DNA of 64,000 nucleotides. Origin: Microbacterium hydrocarbonoxydans. GTDB lineage: Bacteria > Actinomycetota > Actinomycetes > Actinomycetales > Microbacteriaceae. Positions 43,935 to 52,112 of this stretch are shown here, piece by piece. The first letter of the stretch is position 1; every line of letters starts with the position of its first letter. The notes beneath the pieces were generated by a model. The model worked only from the letters and a program-made list of their open reading frames with translations. It made no database searches and was not told where the DNA came from. The DNA lies in the NCBI RefSeq assembly GCF_023715885.1, contig NZ_JAMBOY010000001.1, positions 744,001-808,000 on the forward strand, read 5' to 3'. The position numbers and the translations under genes were made by a program.

Positions 43935-45313
43935 GCACCCCTCCCGCCGGCTGGTTCCCCGATCCTGAGAATCCCACGCAGACCCGCTGGTGGGACGGAC
44001 AGCAATGGAGCGCGCAGACCGCGCCGCCCCCACCGACCGGCATGCTCCCTCCGCCCGCGACAACCTTCGCGACCGCGGCAGCGACGCGAAAGACACCCAC
44101 CTGGCTGTGGATCATCGGCGGGCTAGCCGCCGTGCTCGTCACAGTCTTCCTCTCCCCGCTCGTCGCGCTGATCGCGCTGATCGTCACGATCACCGGTGTG
44201 GTCGCCCTCGTCCGCAACACCCCGACTTGGCTGCGCTTCACCTCGCGCCGACGCGCGGTGATCTGGACAATCGCGTCCGCCGTGGTCTTCTTCGTCGTCG
44301 GAAGCATCAGCACCGCGCTCTACCCGACGGACGAGAGCACCGCCGTCGAAGCGCCTGCTGAAGTCGTCGCGACAACGACCGCGAGTCCAACGCCCACTCC
44401 ATCCGCGACACCGTTCGAGGATGACGCGTCAGAGGTGCAGGCATTCGCGGGTCTGGCCGGCACTGCGAAGGATGCATCGGCGACGGCGAACCAAACTGCT
44501 CTCGCAGTTCTCGCGACCCTCGAGGTGAAGGGCCGCGCCCCGAAAACCGGATACGACCGAGACGAGTTCGGCCAGCGATGGCTCGACATCGACCACAACG
44601 GCTGTGACACCCGGAACGACATCCTCGCCCGCGACCTCGCCGATGCCACCCGGTCGGGTCCGTGCCGCGTGATCTCCGGGTCGCTCGCCGATCCCTTCAC
44701 CGGAACCGAGATCGCCTTCTCCCGCGGACAGGGGACGTCCGAGCTGGTGCAGATCGACCACGTCGTGTCGCTGTCCGACGCCTGGCAGAAGGGCGCTCAA
44801 CAGCTCACTGCAGATCAGCGCGCGACCTTCGCAAACGATCCGCTGAACCTCCTCGCGGTCGACGGCTCGGCTAACGCGCAGAAGGGCGACGGCGACGCGG
44901 CGACATGGTTGCCCTCGAACCGAGACTTTCGCTGCGCCTATGTCGCGCGACAGGTTGCAGTGAAGGCAACCTACGGGCTGTGGGTCACCCAGGCCGAGTA
45001 CGACGCCATCGCCCGCATATTGGCAGACTGCCCCGAGGAGCCAGCTCCCACCTCAGGCTTCGCCGCTCCGGCTCCGCAGCCGACATCGGAACCCGCGCCC
45101 GTCCAGCCTGATCCAGCGCCGGTGCCGGCACCAGCACCCATGCAACCCGCACCGGCTCCGGTTGAGCCTGTACCCGCTCCGTTGCCACCCGCGAACACGT
45201 TCTACGCGAACTGCGATGCAGTGCGCGCGGCAGGCGCTTCGCCCCTGTACGCCGGCTCGCCTGGATACAGCCGGAAGCTCGACCGAGACGGAGACGGCGT
45301 CGCTTGCGAATGA
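43931..45313 (+). CDS. Membrane-anchored HNH nuclease with DUF2510 and excalibur domains
   Basis: A 460-residue protein. The N-terminal DUF2510 domain (PAGWFPDPENPTQTRWWDGQQWSAQ) is followed by membrane helices (about residues 55-135), then an extracytoplasmic nuclease-type region of the DUF1524/GmrSD-C HNH family: YDRDEFGQRWLDIDHNGCDTRNDIL and later LVQIDHVVSLSDAWQKGAQQL. A Pro-Ala linker leads to an excalibur calcium-binding domain (YSRKLDRDGDGVACE). This layout is typical of actinobacterial surface nucleases. Translationally coupled to the TPR-like gene upstream. Possible roles are extracellular DNA use or antagonism of neighbours. Confidence 0.85.
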   Translation: MSTPPAGWFPDPENPTQTRWWDGQQWSAQTAPPPPTGMLPPPATTFATAAATRKTPTWLWIIGGLAAVLVTVFLSPLVALIALIVTITGVVALVRNTPTWLRFTSRRRAVIWTIASAVVFFVVGSISTALYPTDESTAVEAPAEVVATTTASPTPTPSATPFEDDASEVQAFAGLAGTAKDASATANQTALAVLATLEVKGRAPKTGYDRDEFGQRWLDIDHNGCDTRNDILARDLADATRSGPCRVISGSLADPFTGTEIAFSRGQGTSELVQIDHVVSLSDAWQKGAQQLTADQRATFANDPLNLLAVDGSANAQKGDGDAATWLPSNRDFRCAYVARQVAVKATYGLWVTQAEYDAIARILADCPEEPAPTSGFAAPAPQPTSEPAPVQPDPAPVPAPAPMQPAPAPVEPVPAPLPPANTFYANCDAVRAAGASPLYAGSPGYSRKLDRDGDGVACE

Positions 45314-45949
45314 GCGATGCGTAAGCACGCTCTGCAGTGGCACGACCATCTGCATCATCTGCGTCAACGGCCAGCCCCTGAAGACAGCGACATCGACCGT
45401 CCCTACTCGGTCGTCAGCCGCGGATGATGGATGCGGCGACCGTGAGGAAGGTCGCAGCAGCTAGACAGGTTCTCACTTCGAGCTCCGCCGGATCTCGAAC
45501 GTGCTCGGGCGGCAGGCATGGCGCGGTTCGCTGTGGACTTGTCAGTTGTCGAACACCGGCCCCGGCGCGAGGACTCCTCCTCCTGCTACGGTCGCGGCCG
45601 CTCGGCAGCTCAGTGGCTTGCTTCGACCGGGGATGTGTTCTCCGCGACTCTCTCTCACCGTTTACCCTGCGGCAAATTCGGGGGATCTCGGCAGCTTCTC
45701 CAGAAAATCTTGATGTCACGGTCGGGCCAAGGCTTCTGCCAAGGTCTGAACGCGCCGTTTCACCAGTCGGGAGTAAGGGGCCTGGTCGATCTGCCAAGGT
45801 GACCAAGTGCAGAACGTAGCCCTGTAGAGATTTCAGAGGGTAGTGAGGTCCCCTTTACTACTTACTTACTTTTGATCTCTCATATGAACTACCTACTACT
45901 TGGCAACCTTGCCAACAGCCCCCAATCCCTTGAAAACACTGGGGAAACT

Positions 45950-45972
45950 CCAGCCAAGGTCTCCTTGGCTGG
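45950..45972. other. Perfect 10-bp hairpin
   Basis: CCAGCCAAGG pairs perfectly with CCTTGGCTGG around a three-base loop. No T-run follows on either strand. It could equally be a protein-binding palindrome; its half-site CCAAGG recurs nearby. Confidence 0.5.
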
Positions 45973-46104
45973 AAGCTGACATTTTCGTCGGGCCGGAGAT
46001 CCGTCCGCACTAGATCAGCCGAAATATTTTGAACGATCCGGTGCGGGCGCATCTACGGTGGGTGCGTCGGCGAGACGTCGATGGTGCTCAACGAGTTATG
46101 GATC

Positions 46105-46133
46105 TCGACGGGATCCGCCCCGGTCACTAGTGT
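46105..46133 (+). promoter_or_regulatory. Promoter P1 (TCGACG - 17 - TAGTGT)
   Basis: TCGACG at 46105-46110, a 17-base spacer, then TAGTGT at 46128-46133. It lies 22 bases before the ATG of a 34-codon reading frame. The element is repeated almost exactly 197 bases downstream as P2, sharing GGTCACTAGTnTGA and a following GAAGGGG. Confidence 0.6.
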
Positions 46134-46155
46134 GATCCCGAAGGGGACAACCGGC

Positions 46156-46260
46156 ATGATCCTTATCGGCCTCGCGGTGGGGGTGGCGATGTCCATTGCG
46201 GTTCAGGCCGCTGCGGATGACCTGGCGAGCAGGCGCAACTCACGCGGCGATCAGGCGTGA
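46156..46260 (+). CDS. Short hydrophobic peptide (34 codons), coupled to LuxR frame
   Basis: The ATG at 46156 opens MILIGLAVGVAMSIAVQAAADD followed by a basic tail and a TGA at 46260. It is a typical small single-pass membrane peptide or signal-like peptide and lies directly downstream of promoter P1, with GAAGGGG as a possible ribosome binding site. The frame remains open upstream to an ATG at 46081 (59 residues), but that start lies before the promoter. Its stop overlaps an in-frame GTG of the LuxR gene (GTGA) at 46257. Function unknown; I regard expression as plausible, not shown. Confidence 0.4.
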   Translation: MILIGLAVGVAMSIAVQAAADDLASRRNSRGDQA

Positions 46261-46301
46261 ACGGGACGAAGGATCGTCGTCGAGCGACGGTTGTCACGAC
46301 C

Positions 46302-46330
46302 TCGACGAGGTCCAACGGGGTCACTAGTCT
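46302..46330 (+). promoter_or_regulatory. Promoter P2 (TCGACG - 17 - TAGTCT) of the LuxR gene
   Basis: TCGACG at 46302-46307, 17 bases, then TAGTCT at 46325-46330. It precedes the LuxR ATG at 46353 with a GAAGGGGG ribosome binding site between. The hexamers and the flanking GGTCACTAGT match P1, so both are probably recognised by the same sigma factor and co-regulator. Confidence 0.65.
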
Positions 46331-46352
46331 GACGACAGAAGGGGGCGGTCGG

Positions 46353-49034
46353 ATGTGGGATCTGAGACCGGAGCGAGCGCGCCAATTCACTTCAGCGGTT
46401 GCGGGCGCCCGAGCGGGTCACCCTCAGGTCGTATGCATCGACGGCGATTCGGGCATGGGGAAGAGCTCGCACCTCCGACGGCTCCTGGATGAGGCAGACG
46501 GCTTCCGCATCCTCGAGGCGTATGGGGATCCCGCGACGTACCGTCCGCCGTTCGGCGTCCTGCAGCAGTTCGGGGTCGACCGCACAACTGCTGACGACGG
46601 GTCATTGTTGAGTCCGGCCATCGTCGCTCAGTCGCTGCGCCGACTCATCGACGAGATGAGCCGCGATGATTCTCTGGTGCTGGCCGTTGATGATGCGCAG
46701 TGGGCGGATGAGGAATCCATGGATACGCTGCGGCTGGTCTTGGAGCGCCTCTCCGGGGACCGGCTTCTCGTGGCTGTCGCGAGCCGACCGTTACGAAACG
46801 GAGAACATGTCCCATGGCGTCGGTTCCGCGACCGTCCGGGCGCTGCGACTGTCCTCACCCTGTCGGGTATCGGACTCGATGAGGCCGAGGCGATGATGCC
46901 CCGCTCGACCGGATCAGACACCGTACGACACACCGTCGCCGAACGGCTCTGGCGGCACACGGACGGCAACCCGATGTACCTGAGGTCGTTGCTGGCGCAG
47001 TACTCCGTTGAAGACCTCGCAGATGCCACTGAGCTTCCCGCGCCCGCTGAGGTCGCACGCGATTTGGATGCTCGCCTTTCGGCGGTCGACGTCACCGCAG
47101 CACAACTTCTCCGCGCAGTGGCTGTTACCGGGTCATCCTGGCTCGACCGCTTTGACGCGGCGGCCATCGCAGACGTGGATGATGCGTCATCCGCGCTCGA
47201 GGTCTTGCTAGGCGCAGAGCTCCTCGTGGCTCGGTCAGGCGGGCCACTGACCGACGTCCGGATCGTTCATGCTCTCGTCCGCGCGGCGGTCTATCAGTCG
47301 ATGCCGGCCGAGGAGCGACGGCTTCGCCACCGACGCGCATCCCAGGTTCTCGCATCCCCCATGCGTCGGTTGGAGCACGAGGTCGCTGCCGCGAACGGCA
47401 GAGACGACGAGTTGGCGCGGCGCCTGGAGAAGGCCGCAGTGGACGCGCAGGCTGCGGGCGATCATCGCCGCGAAGCGCAACTGCTGCACTGGGCGTCCCA
47501 GCTCAGTCAGTCAGTGGTGGATCGGGAGCGACGATGGTTGGATTCGCAGCTCGCGACCGTGCTAGCCCGAGACGTGCATGCGGTTCGGGCACGGTTGAGT
47601 GATATCGCGTGGGCCTCAGATGTTCCTCGGCGGACCGTCGTCATGGCGATGCTGTTCATCGCCGAAAGCCGCATCTCCGAAGCTCGACGACTCCTCGAGT
47701 CGGTCAACGACGACGACGTGGAAGTTGCTGACGACGTCACCCGGCTGCGCGTCCGCGTCCTCATCGCCTGGACGATGCTGGTGTCCGGCTCGTCGACGGA
47801 CCGCATCGCCGCTGTCATCAAGAGCCTTCCGAGAAGCGCTGCCGGAGACCGCATCGTCGGCTCGTACTACGTCCGCACCGCCGGTCAGGTCGCAGGGCGG
47901 GAGGACGACTTCGACCTTCTCGCGCTCGATTTCGACGCGGTTCCGCTGGTCGCCCAGGACACCCCCGTCCAGGACACCAGCAAGCTGGGTTGGCGCGGGG
48001 CAATCTACTCCATGTGCGGGTTTGCACGGGAGGGTCGGCGGGATCTGTCCGAGGTCGTGGCGCGCATCAGAGATGGACGAGTGGACGCGACAGGTGGTGT
48101 CGATCAAGCACTGTACGGCTTCGCCCTCTGGCAAGACGGCGAGCTGGACCGGGCCAACATCGAATTCGATGCCGCGACGAAGATGGCGCTCGACCGGCTG
48201 CAGCCGCTCGTGCAGGCCTCTCTGCCGCTCGTTCCTGCGGTGCGCGGCGACTTCGAACGCGCCGACAGACTTCTCGACGATGCGGAAGCCGTGCTTCGCG
48301 ACCTACCCTGGCGTGAGGCAGTCTCCGTCCTGATGATGGCTCAGGTTGTGCGGCTGCACGCCGGTCAGGATGCAGCCTCGCGCAGCGGCTATCTCAGGCG
48401 CGTCGAGGGGGTATTCGGGCGGGATTGCGCCTCGCCCTCGCTTCCGTCCGGCGCTATCTGGCACCTTCACATCGCGCTAGCGCGGCTGTGGGCAGGTGAC
48501 CCTCATCCGGTTGAGGAGCACCTCCGCGCCATCGAGCGGGACATGATCGTGCCGGACTGGGCGCGATGGGCGCGCCCGTGGCTCACCGGTCTTGTGGCCG
48601 AGGCTGCCGGAGATGCGGCCGCGGCGCTCCGGCTCCTGCAGGAAGCGACCACCCTTTTCAACGACGAGTTGCCGCTGTACCGCGCCCACGTGTTCGCTGA
48701 TCTCGCGCGTATCGCCGCCGCGCGGATGCCTGCCGTCGCCGCCGATGCGGCGACGCAGGCGCGAGAGCTCTACACGGGTCTGGGTGCGGCACCGTACCTG
48801 ACTACGAGCGCCACGGCGGAACAGACAGGAGCTGAAGCACCCGCCGACGTGTTCGGTGACCTCAGTGAGCGGGAACGCGAAGTCGCCGCGCTTCTGGTCG
48901 CCGGCCTCAGTTACGCCCAGATCGCCAGCGAACTGTACGTGACCCGCAGCACTGTCGGTTTCCACCTCGGCAACATCTACGCGAAGACAGGCGTGTCCAC
49001 CCGGCATGCGCTGACACAACTCGTTCGCGGATAG
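46353..49034 (+). CDS. LuxR family regulator of the LAL (MalT-like) type
   Basis: An 893-residue regulator (921 plus a few residues if the GTG at 46257 is used). N-terminal STAND ATPase: Walker A DGDSGMGKSS, Walker B-like LVLAVDDAQWADE. A long helical region with TPR-like repeats follows. The C-terminal LuxR helix-turn-helix is LSEREREVAALLVAGLSYAQIASELYVTRSTVGFHLGNIYAKTGVSTRHAL. ATG 46353 is chosen because it lies after promoter P2, which is inside the longer version. It is directly upstream of a same-strand three-gene operon that it probably controls. Confidence 0.85.
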   Translation: MWDLRPERARQFTSAVAGARAGHPQVVCIDGDSGMGKSSHLRRLLDEADGFRILEAYGDPATYRPPFGVLQQFGVDRTTADDGSLLSPAIVAQSLRRLIDEMSRDDSLVLAVDDAQWADEESMDTLRLVLERLSGDRLLVAVASRPLRNGEHVPWRRFRDRPGAATVLTLSGIGLDEAEAMMPRSTGSDTVRHTVAERLWRHTDGNPMYLRSLLAQYSVEDLADATELPAPAEVARDLDARLSAVDVTAAQLLRAVAVTGSSWLDRFDAAAIADVDDASSALEVLLGAELLVARSGGPLTDVRIVHALVRAAVYQSMPAEERRLRHRRASQVLASPMRRLEHEVAAANGRDDELARRLEKAAVDAQAAGDHRREAQLLHWASQLSQSVVDRERRWLDSQLATVLARDVHAVRARLSDIAWASDVPRRTVVMAMLFIAESRISEARRLLESVNDDDVEVADDVTRLRVRVLIAWTMLVSGSSTDRIAAVIKSLPRSAAGDRIVGSYYVRTAGQVAGREDDFDLLALDFDAVPLVAQDTPVQDTSKLGWRGAIYSMCGFAREGRRDLSEVVARIRDGRVDATGGVDQALYGFALWQDGELDRANIEFDAATKMALDRLQPLVQASLPLVPAVRGDFERADRLLDDAEAVLRDLPWREAVSVLMMAQVVRLHAGQDAASRSGYLRRVEGVFGRDCASPSLPSGAIWHLHIALARLWAGDPHPVEEHLRAIERDMIVPDWARWARPWLTGLVAEAAGDAAAALRLLQEATTLFNDELPLYRAHVFADLARIAAARMPAVAADAATQARELYTGLGAAPYLTTSATAEQTGAEAPADVFGDLSEREREVAALLVAGLSYAQIASELYVTRSTVGFHLGNIYAKTGVSTRHALTQLVRG

Positions 49035-49196
49035 ACCACCCCGGGCACCGGGTCGAAATGAACAGGTGCCTACTGTTCGTCGCCATGCAGGACTGGTGGT
49101 TGCGTCCAGTCACCGGCACGCCGTCTCCTTCCACACTGGATTCATCGAAGGCGCACACACGCGCCGCGCCACTGAATCTCCGTCGAAGGACACATC

Positions 49197-49787
49197 GTGA
49201 ACCCTGTCAGAATCATCCTCTCGCTCGTACCGCTCGTCGCCTACGGGCTGCTGTCCCGTTTCCTCGTTCCCGGGTGGGCGGCGCTGATCTGCGCCGTCCT
49301 CGCCCTGCTTGTCGTGCTCACCGACCTGCGCGGCGGGATCAAGCTCGTCCCCCTCACCGGAGCGGTCATGCTCTCCGGCCTCGCCGTCATCGGCTTCGTC
49401 GTCAGCCCCGACGCCTACCCGTTCCTGGAGGCGTACGCCCACGGGATCGCCGTCCTGCTCGTCGGCCTCGTGATCCTCGCGACAGCCTCCACCGCCCCGT
49501 TCACCGCCGCCTATGCCAAGCAGAGCGTGCCCGAGCAGTACTGGACCTCCCCCACCTTCCTCAGCACCAACCGGCGCATCAGCACCGCCTGGGGACTCGC
49601 CGTCACTGCCATCGGCGTCGCGCACCTGATCGCCGGAGCCATCACCGCCTCCGGTGCCTCCCTCCCGATCATCGAAGCGCTCCTGAACTGGGGAGTCGAG
49701 ATCTGGGTCATCATCCACGCCTACATCTACACCCAGCGCACCGCCGCCGCAGCCGGACACGACTCGTCCACCGCTACAACCGCCTGA
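49197..49787 (+). CDS. Septation-protein-A-like multi-pass membrane protein
   Basis: A 196-residue protein with about five to six membrane spans starting at GTG with GAAGGA upstream. The phrase FLSTNRRISTAWGLAVTAIGVAHLIAG, with the loop Y-W-T-S-P-T-F, is reminiscent of IspZ/intracellular septation-like proteins. No catalytic residues are visible. It is the first gene of a three-gene unit (31- and 27-base gaps) downstream of the LuxR regulator. Confidence 0.75.
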   Translation: MNPVRIILSLVPLVAYGLLSRFLVPGWAALICAVLALLVVLTDLRGGIKLVPLTGAVMLSGLAVIGFVVSPDAYPFLEAYAHGIAVLLVGLVILATASTAPFTAAYAKQSVPEQYWTSPTFLSTNRRISTAWGLAVTAIGVAHLIAGAITASGASLPIIEALLNWGVEIWVIIHAYIYTQRTAAAAGHDSSTATTA

Positions 49788-49818
49788 CTCTTACTCACCC
49801 ATCCGAGGACACATCATC

Positions 49819-51036
49819 ATGCACGCACACACCACCACAGACGTCCAGCCGTTTTCCGTCAACCCTGACTTCGACTTCGAGATCCGCACCGCCATCGGTC
49901 GCACCGCCGCCGGAGCTGGCGACCCCGGCGAGATCCTCGCCGCCACCGAGCAGGTCCGCAAGAACGACCACGAAGGCTGGTTCGACGCCTGGAACGCTCT
50001 CGCAGACCGCACCGCGCAGACCGCTGACACCGCCGCGTCTCGCGGTCACACCGTCAGCGCCGCCGACGCCTACCTCCGCGCATCCGCCTACTACGCCGTC
50101 GCCGTCAACGCACTGAGCAGCCTCGACGACACCACCCGGCTGCAGCCCACGTTCGCGAAGCAGCAGACCGCCTGGGGCGGGTTCCTCACCCACACCACCG
50201 CTAACATCACCGCCATCCAGATCCCCTACGAGAACGACGCCCTCCCGGGCTACTTCTTCCGCGCCAGCACCTACGGCACCGCCCCCACACTCATCGCCGT
50301 CAACGGCAGTGACGGATCCCTCGCAGGGCTCTGGGCGTCCTGCATCCAGCCGGCCCTCGCCCGCGGGTACAACGTCGTGGCATTCGACGGTCCCGGCCAG
50401 CAGAGCCAACTCTTCGACAAGAACGTGCCGTTCCGCCCGGACTGGGAGCATGTTCTCACCCCCGTCCTCGACCACACCCTCACCCTGGACGGCGTGGACG
50501 CCGCAAAGGTGGCCGTCTATGGCATCAGCCAGGGCAGCTATTGGGTCACACGGGCTCTCGCGTTCGAGCACCGGTTCGCCGCCGGCATCACCGATCCCGG
50601 CATCGTCGACGTCTCCACCTCCTGGACCAGCCGCCTTCCACACAGCCTGCTCACCGTGCTCGACAGTGGCGACACCGCCAAGTTCGACAAGGAGATGGCA
50701 TTCGGGATGAAGTTCTCCCCGGACACCGCCCGCACTTGGGCGTTCCGAGCACGCCCCTACGGCACCACCGGCTACGGAGAGACCATCCGGGCCGTCCGTG
50801 CGTACACCGTCGCAGACGTCGCATCCCAGATCACCACACCGCTGCTGATCCTGTCCCCTGAGAATGAGCAGTTCTGGCCCGGACAGGCAGAGCAGCTCGC
50901 GGACCTCACCAGAGAGGTCTCCACGGTTATCCCGTTCACCGCCGCCGAGGGCGCCGACGGGCACTGCCAGCCCATGGCCCGTGCTCTCACCGCCCAGCGC
51001 ATGTTCGACTGGCTCGACGAGCAGCTCACCCACTGA
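49819..51036 (+). CDS. Alpha/beta-hydrolase (FrsA/DUF1100-like)
   Basis: A 405-residue hydrolase without a signal peptide. An N-terminal helical cap domain of about 110 residues (AYLRASAYYAVAVNALSS) precedes the catalytic domain. PTLIAVNGSDGS is the oxyanion loop, YGISQGSYWVTRALAF is the nucleophile elbow, and the final His is in AEGADGHCQPMARAL, with Asp/Glu from LLILSPENEQFWPGQA. It resembles 2,6-dihydropseudooxynicotine hydrolase and related FrsA-type enzymes, so an aromatic ketone or ester substrate is possible. Middle gene of the operon. Confidence 0.85.
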   Translation: MHAHTTTDVQPFSVNPDFDFEIRTAIGRTAAGAGDPGEILAATEQVRKNDHEGWFDAWNALADRTAQTADTAASRGHTVSAADAYLRASAYYAVAVNALSSLDDTTRLQPTFAKQQTAWGGFLTHTTANITAIQIPYENDALPGYFFRASTYGTAPTLIAVNGSDGSLAGLWASCIQPALARGYNVVAFDGPGQQSQLFDKNVPFRPDWEHVLTPVLDHTLTLDGVDAAKVAVYGISQGSYWVTRALAFEHRFAAGITDPGIVDVSTSWTSRLPHSLLTVLDSGDTAKFDKEMAFGMKFSPDTARTWAFRARPYGTTGYGETIRAVRAYTVADVASQITTPLLILSPENEQFWPGQAEQLADLTREVSTVIPFTAAEGADGHCQPMARALTAQRMFDWLDEQLTH

Positions 51037-51063
51037 CCGCACCTCTCATCCACGGAGTTCACC

Positions 51064-51924
51064 TTGAAACGACCTGTTCGCACGGTCCTCGCCGCCCTTG
51101 CCGCCGCCGCCCTCACCTTCAGCGGCACCGGTGTCGCCCTCGCCCAGACAGCCGATGTCACGGCCAGCCCCGCCACCATCCAGGTCGGCGGAACCTCCAC
51201 CATCACCGCCGCCGGCCTCGGAAACCTCGAGTCCGCCACCTTCGGACTGGATGCCACACCCGGCGGACTCTTGATGGTCGAGGGCGGCCCTGCCTCCACC
51301 TCCGTCAAAGCCGCCGTCGTAAATGGACGCGCGACTGTCGAGTTTTCCGCAACCGAAGCCGGCACCTTCACAGTCGCCGTCAGTGACGGTGAGACGCCCG
51401 TCGGAACAACGACCATCACGGTCACCGGCGCCGAGTCAGGCGGTGGCGCCACGACCGTCGCGACAGTATCGGCATCGCCCGCAGACATCGACACTGGAAG
51501 CACGGCCAGCATTACCGCTGACGGCCTTGGAAACATTCGCACCGCGACGTTCGGCCTCGACAAGAGCACCGGCGCGACGCTGTCCATCACAAACGGGGAG
51601 CCATCGGCATCGGTCGATGTCACCGTATCCAACGGACAAGCGACGGCAGAGTTCACCGCGACTGCGGCCGGTACCTACACGGTCGTCGTCACCGACGGCG
51701 AAACCGTACTCGGCTCCACGACCGTGACCGTCGCCGAGGCGTCACCTGTCGAACCCACGCCGGCGGTCACTCCGACCGCAAACACCGACAACGCCAATAC
51801 CGGCCTTATCGTGGCGGTCGTCGTCATCGCCCTAGTCGTCATTGCCGCAGCAATCGTGATTGTGGTCATCGTTCGGCGACGGCGTGCTGGCGCCCGGGGA
51901 CCAATTCGATCCACTCGCGACTAG
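51064..51924 (+). CDS. Secreted/anchored protein with two Ig-like repeats
   Basis: A 286-residue exported protein. The TTG start at 51064 has GGAG nearby; the signal peptide ends VALAQTAD. Two homologous repeats of about 90 residues (ASPATIQVGGTSTITAAGLGNL...GTTTITV and ASPADIDTGSTASITADGLGNI...GSTTVTV) share a T-x-G-x-x-x-x-T-A-x-G-L-G-N pattern. A Pro/Thr linker is followed by NTG, a membrane span and RRRRAG, resembling a sorting signal without the canonical LPXTG. Probably displayed on the cell surface. A hairpin terminator follows directly. Confidence 0.78.
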   Translation: MKRPVRTVLAALAAAALTFSGTGVALAQTADVTASPATIQVGGTSTITAAGLGNLESATFGLDATPGGLLMVEGGPASTSVKAAVVNGRATVEFSATEAGTFTVAVSDGETPVGTTTITVTGAESGGGATTVATVSASPADIDTGSTASITADGLGNIRTATFGLDKSTGATLSITNGEPSASVDVTVSNGQATAEFTATAAGTYTVVVTDGETVLGSTTVTVAEASPVEPTPAVTPTANTDNANTGLIVAVVVIALVVIAAAIVIVVIVRRRRAGARGPIRSTRD

Positions 51925-51936
51925 GCGATCTAGAGC

Positions 51937-51970
51937 AAAGGGTGCGCGCTGTGTCGAGCGTGCACCCTTT
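51937..51970 (+). terminator. Hairpin terminator of the 49197-51924 operon
   Basis: AAAGGGTGCGCGCT (51937-51950) pairs with AGCGTGCACCCTTT (51957-51970), fourteen pairs including one G-U, around a 6-base loop. It lies 13 bases after the stop. The A-tract before and T-tract within the stem would also let it work on the opposite strand. Confidence 0.75.
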
Positions 51971-52112
51971 CGCTTCCCCCGGGAAAATCGTTTGGAGCAT
52001 TCCCTTGTTCCGCTCGACGTACTCACGCATCTGAGTGCGGCGAGCGGAATCACTCGCAGGAAATCGACTGCAGTGTTCTCGGCATCCGAGTGCGGACACA
52101 TACGGTGGAGTG

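Larger units (their letters stand above)
45314..46155. other. Non-coding, low-GC, repeat-bearing stretch upstream of the LuxR locus
   Basis: No convincing gene is visible in about 770-840 bases. Five CCAAGG/CCTTGG hexamers are present (45727, 45739, 45794, 45954, 45963). A near-palindrome, CCAGCCAAGG-tct-CCTTGGCTGG, is at 45950-45972, and TTGGCAACCTTGCCAA at about 45900. An AT-rich run with ACTACTT/ACTTACTT repeats lies around 45855-45900. Base composition here is well below the flanks. It may be an upstream regulatory region of the LuxR gene, a remnant of mobile DNA, or a transcript leader. Confidence 0.5.

Noticed and set aside
45414..45806. 130-codon minus-strand frame in the LuxR upstream gap
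   Set aside because: Arg/Thr/Pro-rich, TTG start without ribosome binding site, and overlapped by an equally long plus-strand frame; neither looks like protein.
46081..46155. Upstream extension of the 34-codon peptide to an ATG at 46081
   Set aside because: The extended start lies before promoter P1, so the short version is preferred.
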